64,000 nt of DNA, from assembly GCA_028386065.3 (NCBI GenBank), contig JAKUCV010007142.1:205170-269169 (forward strand). The letters run 5' to 3'. A model generated the notes under the pieces. It was not told the origin of the DNA, ran no database searches, and saw only the letters and a list, made by a program, of their open reading frames with translations. Shown here one piece after another: positions 32,302 through 44,791 of the stretch. Both the position numbers and the translations under genes were made by a program. Origin of the DNA: Turnera subulata. Its lineage: Eukaryota; Streptophyta; Magnoliopsida; Malpighiales; Passifloraceae. The number at the start of each line of letters is the position of its first letter. Within the stretch, counting starts at the first letter, position 1.

Positions 32302-33800
32302 TGTGAGGACCCGGGCTACAAAATTTCTAATATCTTCACCTTATTCTTCTTCATTCTTACCCAACAATCAATGGAGTCGCTGGAAAAATCAGGGGAAAAA
32401 CTATTCTTTGGTAACAGAGCTTAGGAAACATATTTTAGGCAACAACAGAAGGGACTGATCTTTAGCGAACTAGAGATTGTTGGATCTGGGGGTTCGTCAC
32501 GGGTAGGAAAGTTTTAGGCACTTACCTATGTTGGGGCGAAATCTTGTGCAATAATTGAACCGTTTTTGTATGCCTTGTGAGTGTGTGAATAGTGAAATAA
32601 ATCATAGAAATAATAATAATCAAAAATCAAAAACAACACAAAAAATTAAACAATAATTGGGCTTGAGTCTCCACCACTAAAAATCACCTACGTACCCTGG
32701 CAACCGGGTTCAAAGCCCGCGTAGTTCTCACATGGCTTCACACAACAGCTACATCATGATCATCACAGCAAGCATCACAACGAATTATCAGCAAGAAAAT
32801 AATAAAAAGGGATCGGAATCTACCTCTTGTAGGCCTCCTCTAGCTCCTTCTTTTGGGTTGTTGTCTAACCCTACTTCTTGTCCACTTTTTAAGCTTCACC
32901 TTTGATCTCCTACTTGCTTCCTGTTATTGGCTTCTTCTTGATGCTCCTCTCCACGAAATTCCTCTAGAATAACAGCCCTCTAAAGTGTTTCTAGGCTTAG
33001 AGAAGTAGGATTTCTCTAAGCACCTAAGCTTATGGCGTGTATGCTCTCTAGAGTTTGTGACCTTTGAAAAGTGAGTAGGGGGGTCTATTTATATTGTTCT
33101 GGAGCTATAGAGGTTGTGGAGCTCTTAATGAGCAGGATTTTTATTGAAAATCCGATCATTAGCGCACAAGATTGCATTAATGATAAAAAAATCTTCAAAA
33201 AAAAGCAAGACAGTGCCACATGACCGTCAGCCACAGTGGTCTTGCCGTGATGGCCGCCACATGGCAGCGATTTTCCTTATATGACCGCCCGGGCATGGCG
33301 GTCATCGCTTATCAATTATGGTCTGACTTGATTCTCACGCGCAATTAACACCTTGCCAGACTAGAAAGTATCATTTTCTTGATTACTACTCCTCCTAAAC
33401 TTTCCATGTATCACTAATACACCCTAATAACTCACTTTCCATACACTTTTACCCTAAAAACGCACCATATAAAAAAGGTAAGTTTTGATTCTGATTTTTC
33501 AGGAAAATTACAACTATATTAGACTAAAATTAATGTGTTTTCATAAGCCAAAACTTCTGGAGGGTCCATATTCTATTAATTCAAACCTTAAACATATTTC
33601 TGGCGCAAGATTAAATCAGCTCATTAACCTTGGGTTAAAACACATAAAAAGGTCCAAACTAATAAAATATCCATATCTTATTATTTAAACTCTAAATATA
33701 TTTTTAGCTCATAATTAAATCATCTCATTAAGATTGGGCTAAAACACATCAAAAATTCTAAAATAACAAAATATAGTTGGTCCAAATTTGGGTGCTCACA
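32302..33800 (-). repeat. Solo LTR B (1499 bp), same family as LTR A, inverted
   Basis: Read on the minus strand it starts TGTGAGCACCC and ends GTCCTCACA, flanked by the perfect 5-bp duplication CCTAC (32297-32301 and 33801-33805). Shared texts with LTR A include the CGACTCCATTG segment near the end, the paired GTACG/GGGTTC blocks and the dyad ATGACCGCC / GGCGGTCAT (33281-33305). TATAAATA lies on the minus strand at 33093-33086. Confidence 0.88.
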
Positions 33801-33805
33801 CCTAC

Positions 33806-34183
33806 ATCTACCCCAACCCCTCACGGTTCTAGTCTTACTACACCATGAATGCCACTTTCACATTCACAACTTCCACCTCCAACCTCATCTCAGTTACCTA
33901 GGACCACTCTGACACAAACACTGTTCTCTCCTTTATTACTCACACACTACTCGAGTCTTGCATTCCTTCTTCTTCTCAGCCTCCCTCTTTCGTTGGCAGT
34001 TACCAACTTCCGACACCACCACCACCAAACCCAACAGCCAAAACTCATGATATGTGACTTCGAGCCAATCCCAAAGCCACCAAACCTTATTCTCCTTCTA
34101 ATCACCAATGTCATTACCATCCAGTACTTTAATATAGAATTGAGTTGTTACACTGAAGCCTCCAAACACTTGGTTTTGCACCA
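33806..34183 (+). pseudogene. Copia pol remnant, part 1 (integrase-RT linker)
   Basis: A Ser/Pro/His-rich linker ends in ELSCYTEASKH, the text before the first RT motif of plant copia elements. The reading frame runs exactly into the Athila TSD (ACCAT, 34179-34183) and resumes at 46122 as HAIQSEITALIKNNTWSLVP. Where the element begins to the left is hidden by solo LTR B. Confidence 0.75.
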
Positions 34184-35517
34184 TTGATGAGCTCAAAATT
34201 ACATACTTTTACAGCATACACTGCAGTCTTTTGGCCTTGCATTTAGCATCCATTCATGCATTTAGATAGGAAATCACTTGCTTTTACACCAAATTCTACT
34301 TTCCTAGTTCTTGTTTGCTTTCAGGTGCAATTAGGTCCTTTTTGGAGTGGATTTTGACAATGTTGGCCCGAAAACAGCAAGGCGCTGCTGAATGACCAGT
34401 TCTAGTTCAACCTGCACCAGCGACAGCGCCCAGTTGCAATCTGACAACGGCGCTGCGTCAAAGTCTTGATTTTTATAATTAATTCGGAGACTAGCACCCA
34501 AATTCAAGGAGATTTTATTGAAGATCATGTGGACACTCCTTGGAAGGAAAGAAGACCTTTTGCTACTAGGTTTTCAGAAGAAAACTTATTCCTCATGAAT
34601 TAGGGTTTTAACAAAAGATTTGTTCTCTATAAACAGAAAAGAACAAAACCCTAAAGACTATCTTCGACTTCTCTACTTTCAGGAGCAGAACACACAGCTT
34701 TCAGAGGAGAAGGAGCTTGAAGAATTCGATTGAAGTAAGTGAAGACTTTAGGTTCATAACTTGACAGCATGTCGCTGTCGCTTATTACTTTGTTTATTGT
34801 TCTTAGTTTCTTCATGAACTAAATTCCTTAATCTAGGTTTATGGGATGTAGCTAAAGTTATGTTTGAGTAATAATTCGTTTTTTGGCTTCTATTATTCGT
34901 TATTCTTTGATTTGTGTATGGAGAGCTTAACAGCGCATGCGGCCTGATCACCCTCTTGTGCACCTTAGACGACCTAGTGAAGCACTGAACAAGAGAAGTT
35001 AGGAAATCTGATCGTTCCACACACAACCTCTATCCTAACTATTGTCGAAAGAGATTTTTAGGGTAGTTGAGGATCCAGCACCTAGTACAGCGCCTACTGC
35101 ACCTTAGGACAGGCAACACTGGCGAACAACAGGTTGTTCGGGACTAGAGTAGGTTTAAAATAATAGTGAACAGCTGGTTGTAGATGTTATAGACTAGGGA
35201 ACCCTATAAGGTAGACGAATAAATTAGCCAAATCATAGTTTTATTACTTAGGCAGCACCCGCTGTAGTGAACCCCGGACAACCTAGGTTTCTTTATTACT
35301 GCTTCTTCCTACCAGTACACGCTATTTCTTTATTTACTGTTTATTTACCTTCATTTATTCAGTTTATTACCCTCACCCATTTGATACTTTTATTTATTTT
35401 TTGTTTTATAGCCTAATCGATCGAAAGCTCTAAGGACAGTGTTATTTCGCAGTCCTTGTGATTCGACCTTGTTTACTACAGCAACGCTATGCACTTGCAG
35501 CCGGTTTTGCACGAAGA
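34184..35517 (+). repeat. Athila 5' LTR (1334 bp)
   Basis: It starts TGATGAGC and aligns with the 3' LTR to its end; the expected terminal CA reads GA in this copy. A TATA-like CTATAAAC lies near 34628. Several CAGCG/CGCTG half sites cluster upstream of it (34380-34460). Confidence 0.9.
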
Positions 35518-35523
35518 AGTTTT

Positions 35524-35541
35524 TGGCGCCGTTGTCGGGGA
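35524..35541 (+). other. Athila primer-binding site (tRNA-Asp type)
   Basis: TGGCGCCGTTGTCGGGGA is the classical Athila/tRNA-Asp complement and lies 6 bases after the LTR end. Confidence 0.92.
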
Positions 35542-35672
35542 CTACGCTAAATAATACTACTTAGTGTTTTAAATTGATTAGGCTTTCTTTATTTTCTGTT
35601 TTTCTTTGTTTACTTGTGGCAGGTAGTTGACAGTGCATGCTGTACCCTCTCTAGTAGTGTCTCGATTAGTGT

Positions 35673-37982
35673 ATGCAAACCAGGAGTCAAAAGCCTAATC
35701 TTGTACACATCCCTGACATTGAAGGTGCTGCTAGGGCGAACCGCAGGCAAGCAAGGCAACAAAAACCAGATGAAACAGTTGAGTCAGTGACCATGGCCCA
35801 TATCGATCCTCCTAACAACGGCTGGGATGTCGATGTTAATATCATCAACCCCCCACGCGGCCAGGATGACCCACTAAGGAATGATGAAGGCAATATCATC
35901 AATCCTGTAGGCCCGAGGAACCAGCAGTGCCAGCATCAGATTGCTGTCGCTCATGATGTTGTCGATCCTTTCGCCAACATCCCTAATCTGCCAATCAATC
36001 AGCTTATGCGACCTCGCCATACAGCACCTACTGGAGCCATAGCACCATTCAATAATGATCAACCTTATGAGCTCCGAACCAACTTGGTTCAAATGGTGCA
36101 AAATAAGCAGTTTGGAAGATCAGCATTGGAGGACCCTAACCAGCACTTGGAGGACTTCCTGGATATCTGTGCCACCACCAGGATTCAGGGGTATTCTGAA
36201 GATACCATGAAACTCCATCTTTTCAAATTTTCCCTCAGGGATGGAGCCAAACGATGGCTGAAAACTTTGCCAGCAAGCAGCATCACCAGCTGGGCGCAAA
36301 TAGAGGAGGCATTCTTGAAGAAATACTTCCCCGACACCAAGGTGGATGAGCTTCGTGGGCAAATCTGCAATTTCACGCAAAAATATGATGAAACAATGGT
36401 ACAAGCATGGGAGAGATTCCAGGATCTGATCCAGCTTTGCCCAGCTCATATGGTGTACCCGCCAGCACTGCTGGGGATCTTCTATCGCGCCATGTCACCT
36501 GAGGATAGGCTTACTCTCAATGCTGCAGCGTTTGATGGGAAGTTTAAGCATGCACCGTATGAGGATGCCAAAAGAATCATGCTTAACCTTGAAGATGATG
36601 ATGAGCCACGCTGCAATACAAGGGCAGTGCATCATGTTGACAAGAACAACAATATTGAGGCCCAGCTTGCTGCAATCTCCAAGCAACTCAAAGATTTGAC
36701 CACCAAGCTAGTGTAGCCTGTAGCTCAGGTACAACCTATTGCCCAATATAGCATATGTGAAATTTGCAGTGGCCCTCACTCTTTTCTTGAGTATCCTGAG
36801 AACAATTTCGAGGAGGCAAATTTCATAGATCGCCACCCAAATCAGTCATACAACAACTACAACCAGGGGTATAACCAGGGCTGGCGTTCAAACCCCAACC
36901 AGAGCTACAATCAAGGGTACCAGCATCAGGGACAGCAGCAGCAACGGCAAGGAGGACAACAAGGAGGATACTCAGAATTAACCCAGACGATGAAGCAGCT
37001 GCTTGAAGGTCAGAATAGGAAGGACAAGGAGCTAAATCAGCTGAAGGAACACAACAAAAAGCTAGAAAATCAAGTTGCGCAATTTGCTATGCAGCAGCAG
37101 CCACAAGGGAGGTTACCAGGGCAACTGGAGGAAAATCCAAAACAGCAGTGTCAGGCTGTGATTTTAAGGACTGGAAAAGAGCTTCCAAATCCTGTTCCTA
37201 AGCCAACTAAGGTGTCCCAACCAGAACCCAAGGAGAAACAAGATGCAGCAGTTGAACCAGTGACACTGCTGGAAGCCGCGCCAAAGAAAACACCACTGCC
37301 AGTACCATTCCAGCCCCCGCTGCCATATCCACAGGTGTACAAGAAGAGCAGACTTGAGGACCATTACCGTAAGTTTGTGGATATGCTCAGTGGCATTAGA
37401 TTGGAGATTCCCTTCACCACTGTTCTGGATCAAATGCCCACCTATGCTAAATTTTTGAAAGAGATTCTTACAAACAAGCGCACTATCGAAAAGCAAACAG
37501 CGACGCTGACAGCAAACTGCAGTGCCGTGCTGCAACATCAGATTCACATCCCCAAGTTGGGTGACCTAGGGAGTATTTCAATACCTTGTGAAATTGATAC
37601 CCAGAACTTTAACCGAGCTTTACGTGATCTTGGGGCCAGTGTGAGCCTGATGCCTTTATTAGCAGCCTAACAGCTGGACTTTGGAGAAATCAAGCCTACC
37701 CGCATGGTACTGCAGCTTGCTTACCGATCCGTAAAATATCCAGTAGGGGTCCTTGAAGATGTACTAGTCAAGGTGGGAAAGTTCTATATTCCCTGTGATT
37801 TTGTTATCGTGGACATGAAGCTCGATGACAAGACCCCCATCATCCTTGGCCGACCTTTCTTTGCTACAGCGGGTGCGCTCCTTGATGCTCGAGATGGGAG
37901 TGTGACATTACGCGTTGGGGAAGAGACAGTGGAGTTCAACGTACAGAGAGCTCTAAAGTTTGAAGTCCCCTCTAATGCCTGA
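35673..37982 (+). pseudogene. Athila gag and protease, two premature stops
   Basis: The first open stretch (347 codons) holds the Retrotrans_gag core: DPNQHLEDFLDIC, FSLRDGAKRWLKTLP, WAQIEEAFLKKYFP, AWERFQDLIQLCP. TAG at 36713 and TAA at 37667 interrupt the frame, which otherwise runs to 37982. A zinc knuckle follows (CEICSGPHSFLEYP), whose last Cys appears changed to Tyr, then a Q/N-rich spacer and a coiled coil (KELNQLKEHNKKLENQ). The protease active site is DLGASVSLMP (37630-37660), downstream IILGRPFFATAGA (37842-37880). Confidence 0.92.
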
Positions 37983-37985
37983 TAC

Positions 37986-39903
37986 ATGGTCTTGATCTTA
38001 GAGGATGATCTAGAAGATATTGTCACGGAGACAACGCCCGCTGTGCATTCAGATGATGCACTATTGGTTTGTTTAGCGACAAGTGCAGTGCCAGAAGATG
38101 ACGACCTTGTTGTGGGAGATGTAGCACATCAGTTATCTACTGCCCCAATTCTGCATCCTTCCAGCATGTGTTTGAGGTACTCCAGCGCGACACTGGCACT
38201 GAAACAGCGACAGCGGATGCTGTACCTCAGCCCGCCGTACCAAAGGTGGAACTAAAACCCCTTCCATCACATCTCAGGTATGATTTCCTTGGTTTCAATT
38301 ATTCATATCTCATTATTGTTAGTGCTGACCTTTCTGCAGATGAGACCAGTGCCTTGCTGGCTGTCCTTATGCAGCATCGCGCTGCTATTGGCTATACCAT
38401 TAAAGACATCAGGGGGATCAACCCCTCTCTATGTATGCACCGCATTCCATTGGAGGAGGGATGCAAAGCCACTATTGAGCATCAGAGGAGGTTGAATGAG
38501 AACATGAAGGAGGTGTTCAAGAAGGAAATCCTCAAACTTCTTGACGCTGGCATCATATATCCCATCTCGGATAGCCCATGGGTGAGTCCAGTTCATGTGG
38601 TGCCTAAAAGTGAGGGATGACAGTAGTTCGCAATGCCAACAATGAGTTGATACCAACTCGGACAGTGACGGGTTGGCGCATATGCATTGACTACCGTAAG
38701 CTCAACAGCGCCACCCATAAAGATCATTTCCCCCTCCCTTTTATCGATCAAATGCTGGAACGACTGGCCAAGCACACACACTTCTGTTATTTGGATGGAT
38801 ATTCAGGGTTCTTCCAAATTCCCATCCATCCAAACGATCAGGAGAAGACAACTTTCACCTGCCCATACGGTACGTTTGCATACAGGCGCATGCCGTTCGG
38901 TTTATGCAATGCACCTACTACTTTTCAGCGTTGTATGATGAGCATATTTTCTGATTTTATTGAGGATATCATGGAGGTATTTATGGATGACTTTTATGTA
39001 TATGGAACTTCATTTGATAATTGCTTAAGAATTCTAACCAAGGTGTTGCAGTGTTGTGAGGAAACTCATCTTGTGCTTAATTGGGAGAAGTGTCACTTCA
39101 TGGTAAAAGAGGGCATTGTATTGGGACATTTAGTCTCAGCTCGTGGTATTAAGGTTGATAAAGCAAAAATTGAAGTTACTGAAAAATTGCCTCAACCCAC
39201 GAAAGTGCTCGCTGTTCGTAGTTTCCTTGGGCATGCTGGTTTCTACCGACGCTTTATTAAGGACTTCTCAAAGATTGCAAAGCCTTTGATGAACCTCTTT
39301 AATAAAGATGTCGACTTTGTATTTGAACAATCTTGTGTAGATGCCTTTTGCAGGTTAAAGCAGGCGCTGGTGACCGCACCAATCATGCAGCCACATGATT
39401 GGACGCTGCCCTTCGAGATCATGACTGACGCCAGCGACCATTCCGTGGGCGCTGTGCTGGGGCAGCGAAAAGATGGAAGGCTCCATACCATCTATTACGC
39501 CAGTCGTACACTGGACGATGCCCAGCTCAACTATGCCACTACAGAGAAGGAGCTGCTGGCCGTAGTCTTTGCTATTGACAAGTTCCGATCATACCTTCTA
39601 GGATCCAAAGTGATTGTTCATACTGACCATGCTGCTCTGCGATACCTCTTGACCAAGAAGGAGGCTAAGCCCCGCCTCATCCGCTGGATGCTTCTCCTTC
39701 AAGAATTTGATTTGGAGATCAGAGACAAGAAGGGAACGGAGAATGTGGTAGCGGACCATCTTTCCCGCATTATTCTAAATCGGGAATATTCACCATTGGA
39801 TGAGCCCCCTATCAATGATCAGTTACCGGATGAGTTATTAGTGGCCGCAGTGCACGCTGTATGGGCAACACGACCCGCTGCCAACGTTTTCAGAACCGAT
39901 TAA
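37986..39903 (+). pseudogene. Athila reverse transcriptase and RNase H
   Basis: After a poorly conserved linker and two frameshifts (near 38170 and 38617), a 428-codon uninterrupted frame (38617-39903) covers most of RT and all of RNase H. Motifs: [41 protein letters not shown], the catalytic [23 protein letters not shown], then RNase H [36 protein letters not shown] and [11 protein letters not shown] start motifs (LDAGIIYPISDSPWVSPV) lie in the preceding frame at 38538-38600. This is the best-kept enzyme in the window apart from NCED. Confidence 0.93.
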
Positions 39904-39937
39904 CCGTGGTATGCATAGTATGTGAATTATATAGTAT

Positions 39938-41197
39938 GTGGTGTTTTTTCCCCTTGATATTAACTACAGTCAAAAGAAGAAATTCTTATCTGATATCAAG
40001 CATTACTACTATGATGAGCCGGATTTGTTCAAATGTTGTGGAGATGGTCTTATTTATAAATGCTTACTTGAAGAATCCCACAAGACAGTCCTTGCCAGTT
40101 GCCATCAGACCCCTTATGGAGGACATTATGGAGCTCAGAAGACGACAGTAAAGGTGCTTCACTCTGGTTTCTTTTGGCCGGCTATCTTCAAAGATGCTCG
40201 GGAATTCGTGAAGTCTTGTAATCATTGCCAGCTCACTGGAAATATTTCCCAGCGCCATGAAGGTCCGCAGTAGGGCCTGCTGTTTGTCGAACCCTTTGAT
40301 GTATGGGGTATTGACTTCATGGGTCCTTTTCCTTCCTCCCATTCACACCAGTACATTCTGGTAGCTGTGGACAATGTGACCAAATGGGTTGAAGCTATTG
40401 CATCTCCCATTAATGATGGCTCTATTGTTTCTCGATTCTCGAAGAAGAATATTTTCACTCGGTTTGGTGTTCCAAGGGTCATTATTAGTGATGGAGTGTC
40501 CCACTTTTGCAACAAGCTATTTGGGGCGCTGTTGAAGCATTATGGGGTCACCCACCAGGTTGCAACACCCTATCACCCTCAAACCAGCGGTCAAGTGGAA
40601 GTTTCTAATAGGGAGATCAAGAGTATCTTGGAGAAAACTGTCAGCACCACCCGCAAGGACTAGTCTATGAAGCTTGATGATGCGCTCTGGGCTTATCGGA
40701 CGGCCTACAAGACCTCTATTGGCACCACCCCTTATCGATTGGTGTATGGGAAGTCCTGCCACTTACCAGTGGAGTTAGAGCATAGAGCTTATTGGGCAAT
40801 CAAGGCCCTTAACTTCGATGACAAGGTAGCAGGTGCTGTCAGGCAGCTCCAGCTCAATGAGATTGAAGAAATCCGCCTTGAGGCTTATGAGAACAATAAA
40901 ATTTACAAGGAAAGGTCCAAAAGGTGGCATGAGGGGAACATCCTCAGAAGGCAATTCAAGGCGGGTGAACAGGTGCTGCTGTTCAATTCTCGACTGAAGT
41001 TGTTTCCTGGAAAACTTCGCTCATGCTGGACAGGACCCTACACGGTGGTAACTGTTTTTCCACATGGTGCTGTTAAAATCCAAAAGGGGGACCATTCGCT
41101 TTTCAAAGTCAATCACCAGCGGCTCAAGCGCTATTTTCCCAATGCCCCGATTGATGAGCCACTGGTTGCTTCACTAGCAGCACCCGCTGTTGAGTGA
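39938..41197 (+). pseudogene. Athila integrase, two premature TAG stops
   Basis: The zinc module HQTPYGGHYGAQKT ... CNHC is at 40105-40230. The core shows [11 protein letters not shown] (first Asp), [11 protein letters not shown] (second Asp) and [11 protein letters not shown] (Glu). TAG at 40271 and 40661 interrupt, the latter where the family has Trp (KDW). The C-terminus ([25 protein letters not shown]) is intact to 41197, with no chromodomain, as expected for Athila. Confidence 0.92.
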
Positions 41198-41893
41198 TTT
41201 GCTTTATATCCAGCTACAAGACGTAAAAGAAGCGCTGCTCGGGAGGCAACCCGAGGGTAAGTTTTAATGTTTTTAGTACATCCCATTTATTTTATCTTTG
41301 TTTGGTTTTTGTTTGTTGTTCTTTTGCAGTCCCAAAAAGTAGAAAGATCAGAAAATACCATAAAGACGAGGATTTGAAGGACTACAGCACGCACTGTGGC
41401 TATTATCGCACGCATTGACATCCAGAGAAGCCACTTAAACTCTTCTTTTATTTTTCTGCTCTGCATGTCCTGTTGAGTGCATCTTACACCTTGTGTGCTA
41501 AATGTCCATCATACCCTTGCATCCATGCATTTTTCATAACATGAAAGCTCATGCTAAAATATTAGTTTGGGGAAGAAAGACAGAAATTTTGCAGCAGACA
41601 GAGTCATCATGGCAGCAAATTTGGGATTCCAAGATATATTGGGTTGCTAATTTTGGGGGTGCACTATTCATGGCGGTTCCTCTCTTCTCCATGTAACTTC
41701 CCCCATTACCATCCCCACCCCTCCATATTCTCTCCAGTTTCCAACACTCACACACCCACCAACACCATAATTACCTCTCCCTCTTTTCCATAAACTCGTC
41801 GCCCACACTCTCTTTCTTCCTTCTCTTTCTCACACACGTTCCCCTCTACACCAAATCCCTAACCCCCGATTTTGTCCCTTTTCTTCCTTCGCC

Positions 41894-43487
41894 ATGGCCG
41901 ACGGCGAGAAAACCCCCACCACCCCTCCCTTCACTACCCCACCGTCTACTGACTCCGCAACAACCCACTAGACCACCATCGTCGCTGCCCCAACACCCTT
42001 ACACACACCCCCAATTGCTACAGTGGCCACCCCCACCTCTACTGTTGCAGCCACCCAAACACCAACCACCCCACTCCCAACCGCCACACCACTCACCGAT
42101 ACCAACAATCCCCCTACACCCGTCCTATCTGATGCCTCTTTATCTCATAGTGACCAAACACTGCCCCCATCGCGCTGCTCTCTCCCACAGGAGGGCGATG
42201 AGCTGGTGAATCTTAACGACGAGGCCACTCCACCCGAAGCTGCTCGCCCTGCTCGCAGCACTGGCACTCGCAAGAGTAGCCGCACCGCCACTCAGATCGC
42301 TTCCTAGAGTAGCCGCGCCACCGCCGCTAAGCGCGAGGGCAAGCGCAAGGTCTCAGCGTCCCCCCTACTATCAAGAGCGAGGATCGGAGCCCAGCCCCTG
42401 AATCCCCTCCACTGGCCAAACGCCAGCAACGCTCCGTGACACCTGCTTCCGGGCACAGCGGCCGCCGAAAGCAACTCGCGAGTGTTGGTAAAGAGGTAGT
42501 CAAAACCGCACTCGCTGCTCCCAAGCCACCGGTGGAGATTAAATTCATCAACAACACCCACCATGAACAGCACGCGCTGCAATCCACCAAGGAGGTTCTC
42601 AATACCAGATTCTTCGATAAGGGTCCCACTATGCCTATAAATTTCCACCCCTTATTGACGATCTTTTTGCGGCTGTTGGTTGGGTTAAATTTGCGGAGAT
42701 GTATCAGTCTAGCTATCCGGCGTTGACCCATGAGTTCTGTGGGAGCTTCACGACTATCCCGGGTGACAGCGCCGCTGGGATAGAGGAGTCCATCTCCTTT
42801 CGGTTGGACAATCGCACTCACAGCATGACCCTGTCAGAGTTTAATGCTTTATTTGGTTTTCCAGTTGATGGGCTGAGGGCGCCACCGCCAGAATATAATG
42901 CCCAGGCTGCATGGGCTGATATCTCGATTGACAGGCTGAAGTATAGTCCCTCTTACTCTCTTGGCACAGCTCTTAAGACTCTCATGCTCAGGTATGTGCA
43001 TAATTTTTTGACTCGGACCCTTTTTTGTCGTAGCAGTAGCAAGACAGTGGTTGCTCGGAATGAGTTGTTTTTCCTGTGGTGTTTTGTTCATCGCCGGTCG
43101 ATCAATGTGGGCAGCTACCTCTTTGCTCGCTTTGAACACCATTTGAAGCAAACCTATTTAGGGTGTTCTGGCTTTATCACAGCGCTAGCGGAGCATTTTG
43201 GTGTTGATCTGTCTAAGTATGATGCGCTTAATGAGATTACTACATGCGAACAGACCGAGGCTCTCAAGTTCCTAGGTCCGTTCCCCACTGACAAGCCTAC
43301 GCCAGCGCCTGCTGCTCCTGGGAGTTCCACCACCATGGTCGCTGCCTCCGGTTCCTCCCCTGCTCCAGCGGCCACTGCTGCGGATATAGTGATGCTGCAG
43401 CAACACTTTGATGCCCGATTCCAGACGCTGCAGGACACTATCTGTGTTTATATTTATGCATTCTGTTTATGGCCAATTGATTTTTGA
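41894..43487 (+). pseudogene. Athila ORF-1 / env-like reading frame, broken
   Basis: An ATG at 41894 opens a Pro/Thr/Ala-rich low-complexity N-terminus with TAG stops at 41969 and 42305. Frameshifts near 42310 and 42690 lead to a better conserved globular part (42699-43487) containing MYQSSYPALTHEFCGSF, MTLSEFNALFGFP and NELFFLWCFVHRR. This matches the plant-specific protein encoded 3' of pol in Athila elements, sometimes called env-like. I see no clear signal peptide or fusion motif. Confidence 0.8.
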
Positions 43488-44791
43488 TGTGTATGCTGCT
43501 GGATTTTATTATACCTTCTCGATTTTATTCGCTGAAGCAGCATGCTGCAGCGCACGCTGTTGTTTTACCCGTTTCAATTTCCTGATATTTTTTACAATCT
43601 TACATCTGATAATCAGTTCAAGTTCAGTATGGTTTAGTTTGTACAGGATGAGAAAATCAAAATCACTTGGGAATCGTGATACCAACGAGGTAACTTGTGC
43701 CAATTGCTCTTCTTTTAACTTTACAGTGCCCGCTGTCAGTCATCTTAGAACCGATTCTCGTTTTTCTTTTGAAGCGAAATTTTTAGTATATTGGTACAAT
43801 TGAGGAGATGATATAGGCATTGTTTGCTGAGCTTAACGTGACTTTTATCCTACCTATATCGTAATTTCCACTTGACAACCCTTTGAGCCTAGATTGATGG
43901 TCAAATTTATTTTCACATACCCTCACCATCATACCTGAGCTGTTTGGGCCTTGCATGACCATCAAAGTGCTTTAAAGCTTGCTATTCTTCAAATTATAGC
44001 CCGACCCTGTCTGTTTGTCTTCCTGGTTCTAACTTTTAGGTTGACAGCGTCGTGATAGCACCCGCCGTAAGGTGAAAACACAAGGACTTTGTCGAGATAT
44101 TAAATGGAGATGAGTGATGTACTATAATGTGATCAAGGGAGTAGTTCAAAATGAAAAGAAAAAAAAATAGAGAGAGAGATATATAAAAAACAAAAAAAAA
44201 ATCTCTATACACTCCCATGATAAGTCTCTTGCTCTCATTATCTCCTGCAACTCTAATTGTGCTCTAAAGGTTCATAAATTCTTGATTCGATCAGTAATTT
44301 GTGGAAGAGGCTATCCTAAGTTAGGATTCTTGGAAGGTAAGAAGTTTTTGTTATCCATCTAATTCCCATTCTTTGTTAGCCCTTAACCAACCCCATTACA
44401 AGACCGAGAAAGACCTTTTGATCCTTAATTATGCCTTTATGCTCATTAGTAGAGATTGGAAATTTGAATAGGCTTATGAGATGGTTGATTAGTTTGGGTA
44501 TTTACCTTTTTGTAAAGGCATAAGGAGCTTCGAGGGTTAAATGGCTACCTTGTTGATTTTCTTTTAATCATTTCTGTGCTTTCTGAACTTTGTTGGATTA
44601 GAACTGATAATTTTTCTTCAATGAGACAATTCAGGATTTTGACAGCGAGAGCTGTAGTGTGCGTGGCAGGTGCTGCTGATGTGTTTTAATTCCGAGATGG
44701 TTGTTGTAATTTCCTGCTGCACCGTTCTCTTTATGATTAAGTTTATGTTTTGCTTGGGGACAAGCAAAGGTTCAAGTTTGGGGGAATTCGA
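43488..44791 (+). other. Athila 3' non-coding region and polypurine tract
   Basis: No coding frame. It holds two CAGYRYNYRCTG sites (43548, 43724), further half sites near 44045 and 44655, and the purine tract TTTGGGGGAATTCGA ending at 44791. Confidence 0.75.

Noticed and set aside
41894..43487. Calling the Athila 3' frame a true viral envelope gene
   Set aside because: No signal peptide, fusion peptide or clear transmembrane domain is visible. It matches the plant Athila ORF-1 protein family, so only 'env-like' by position is used.
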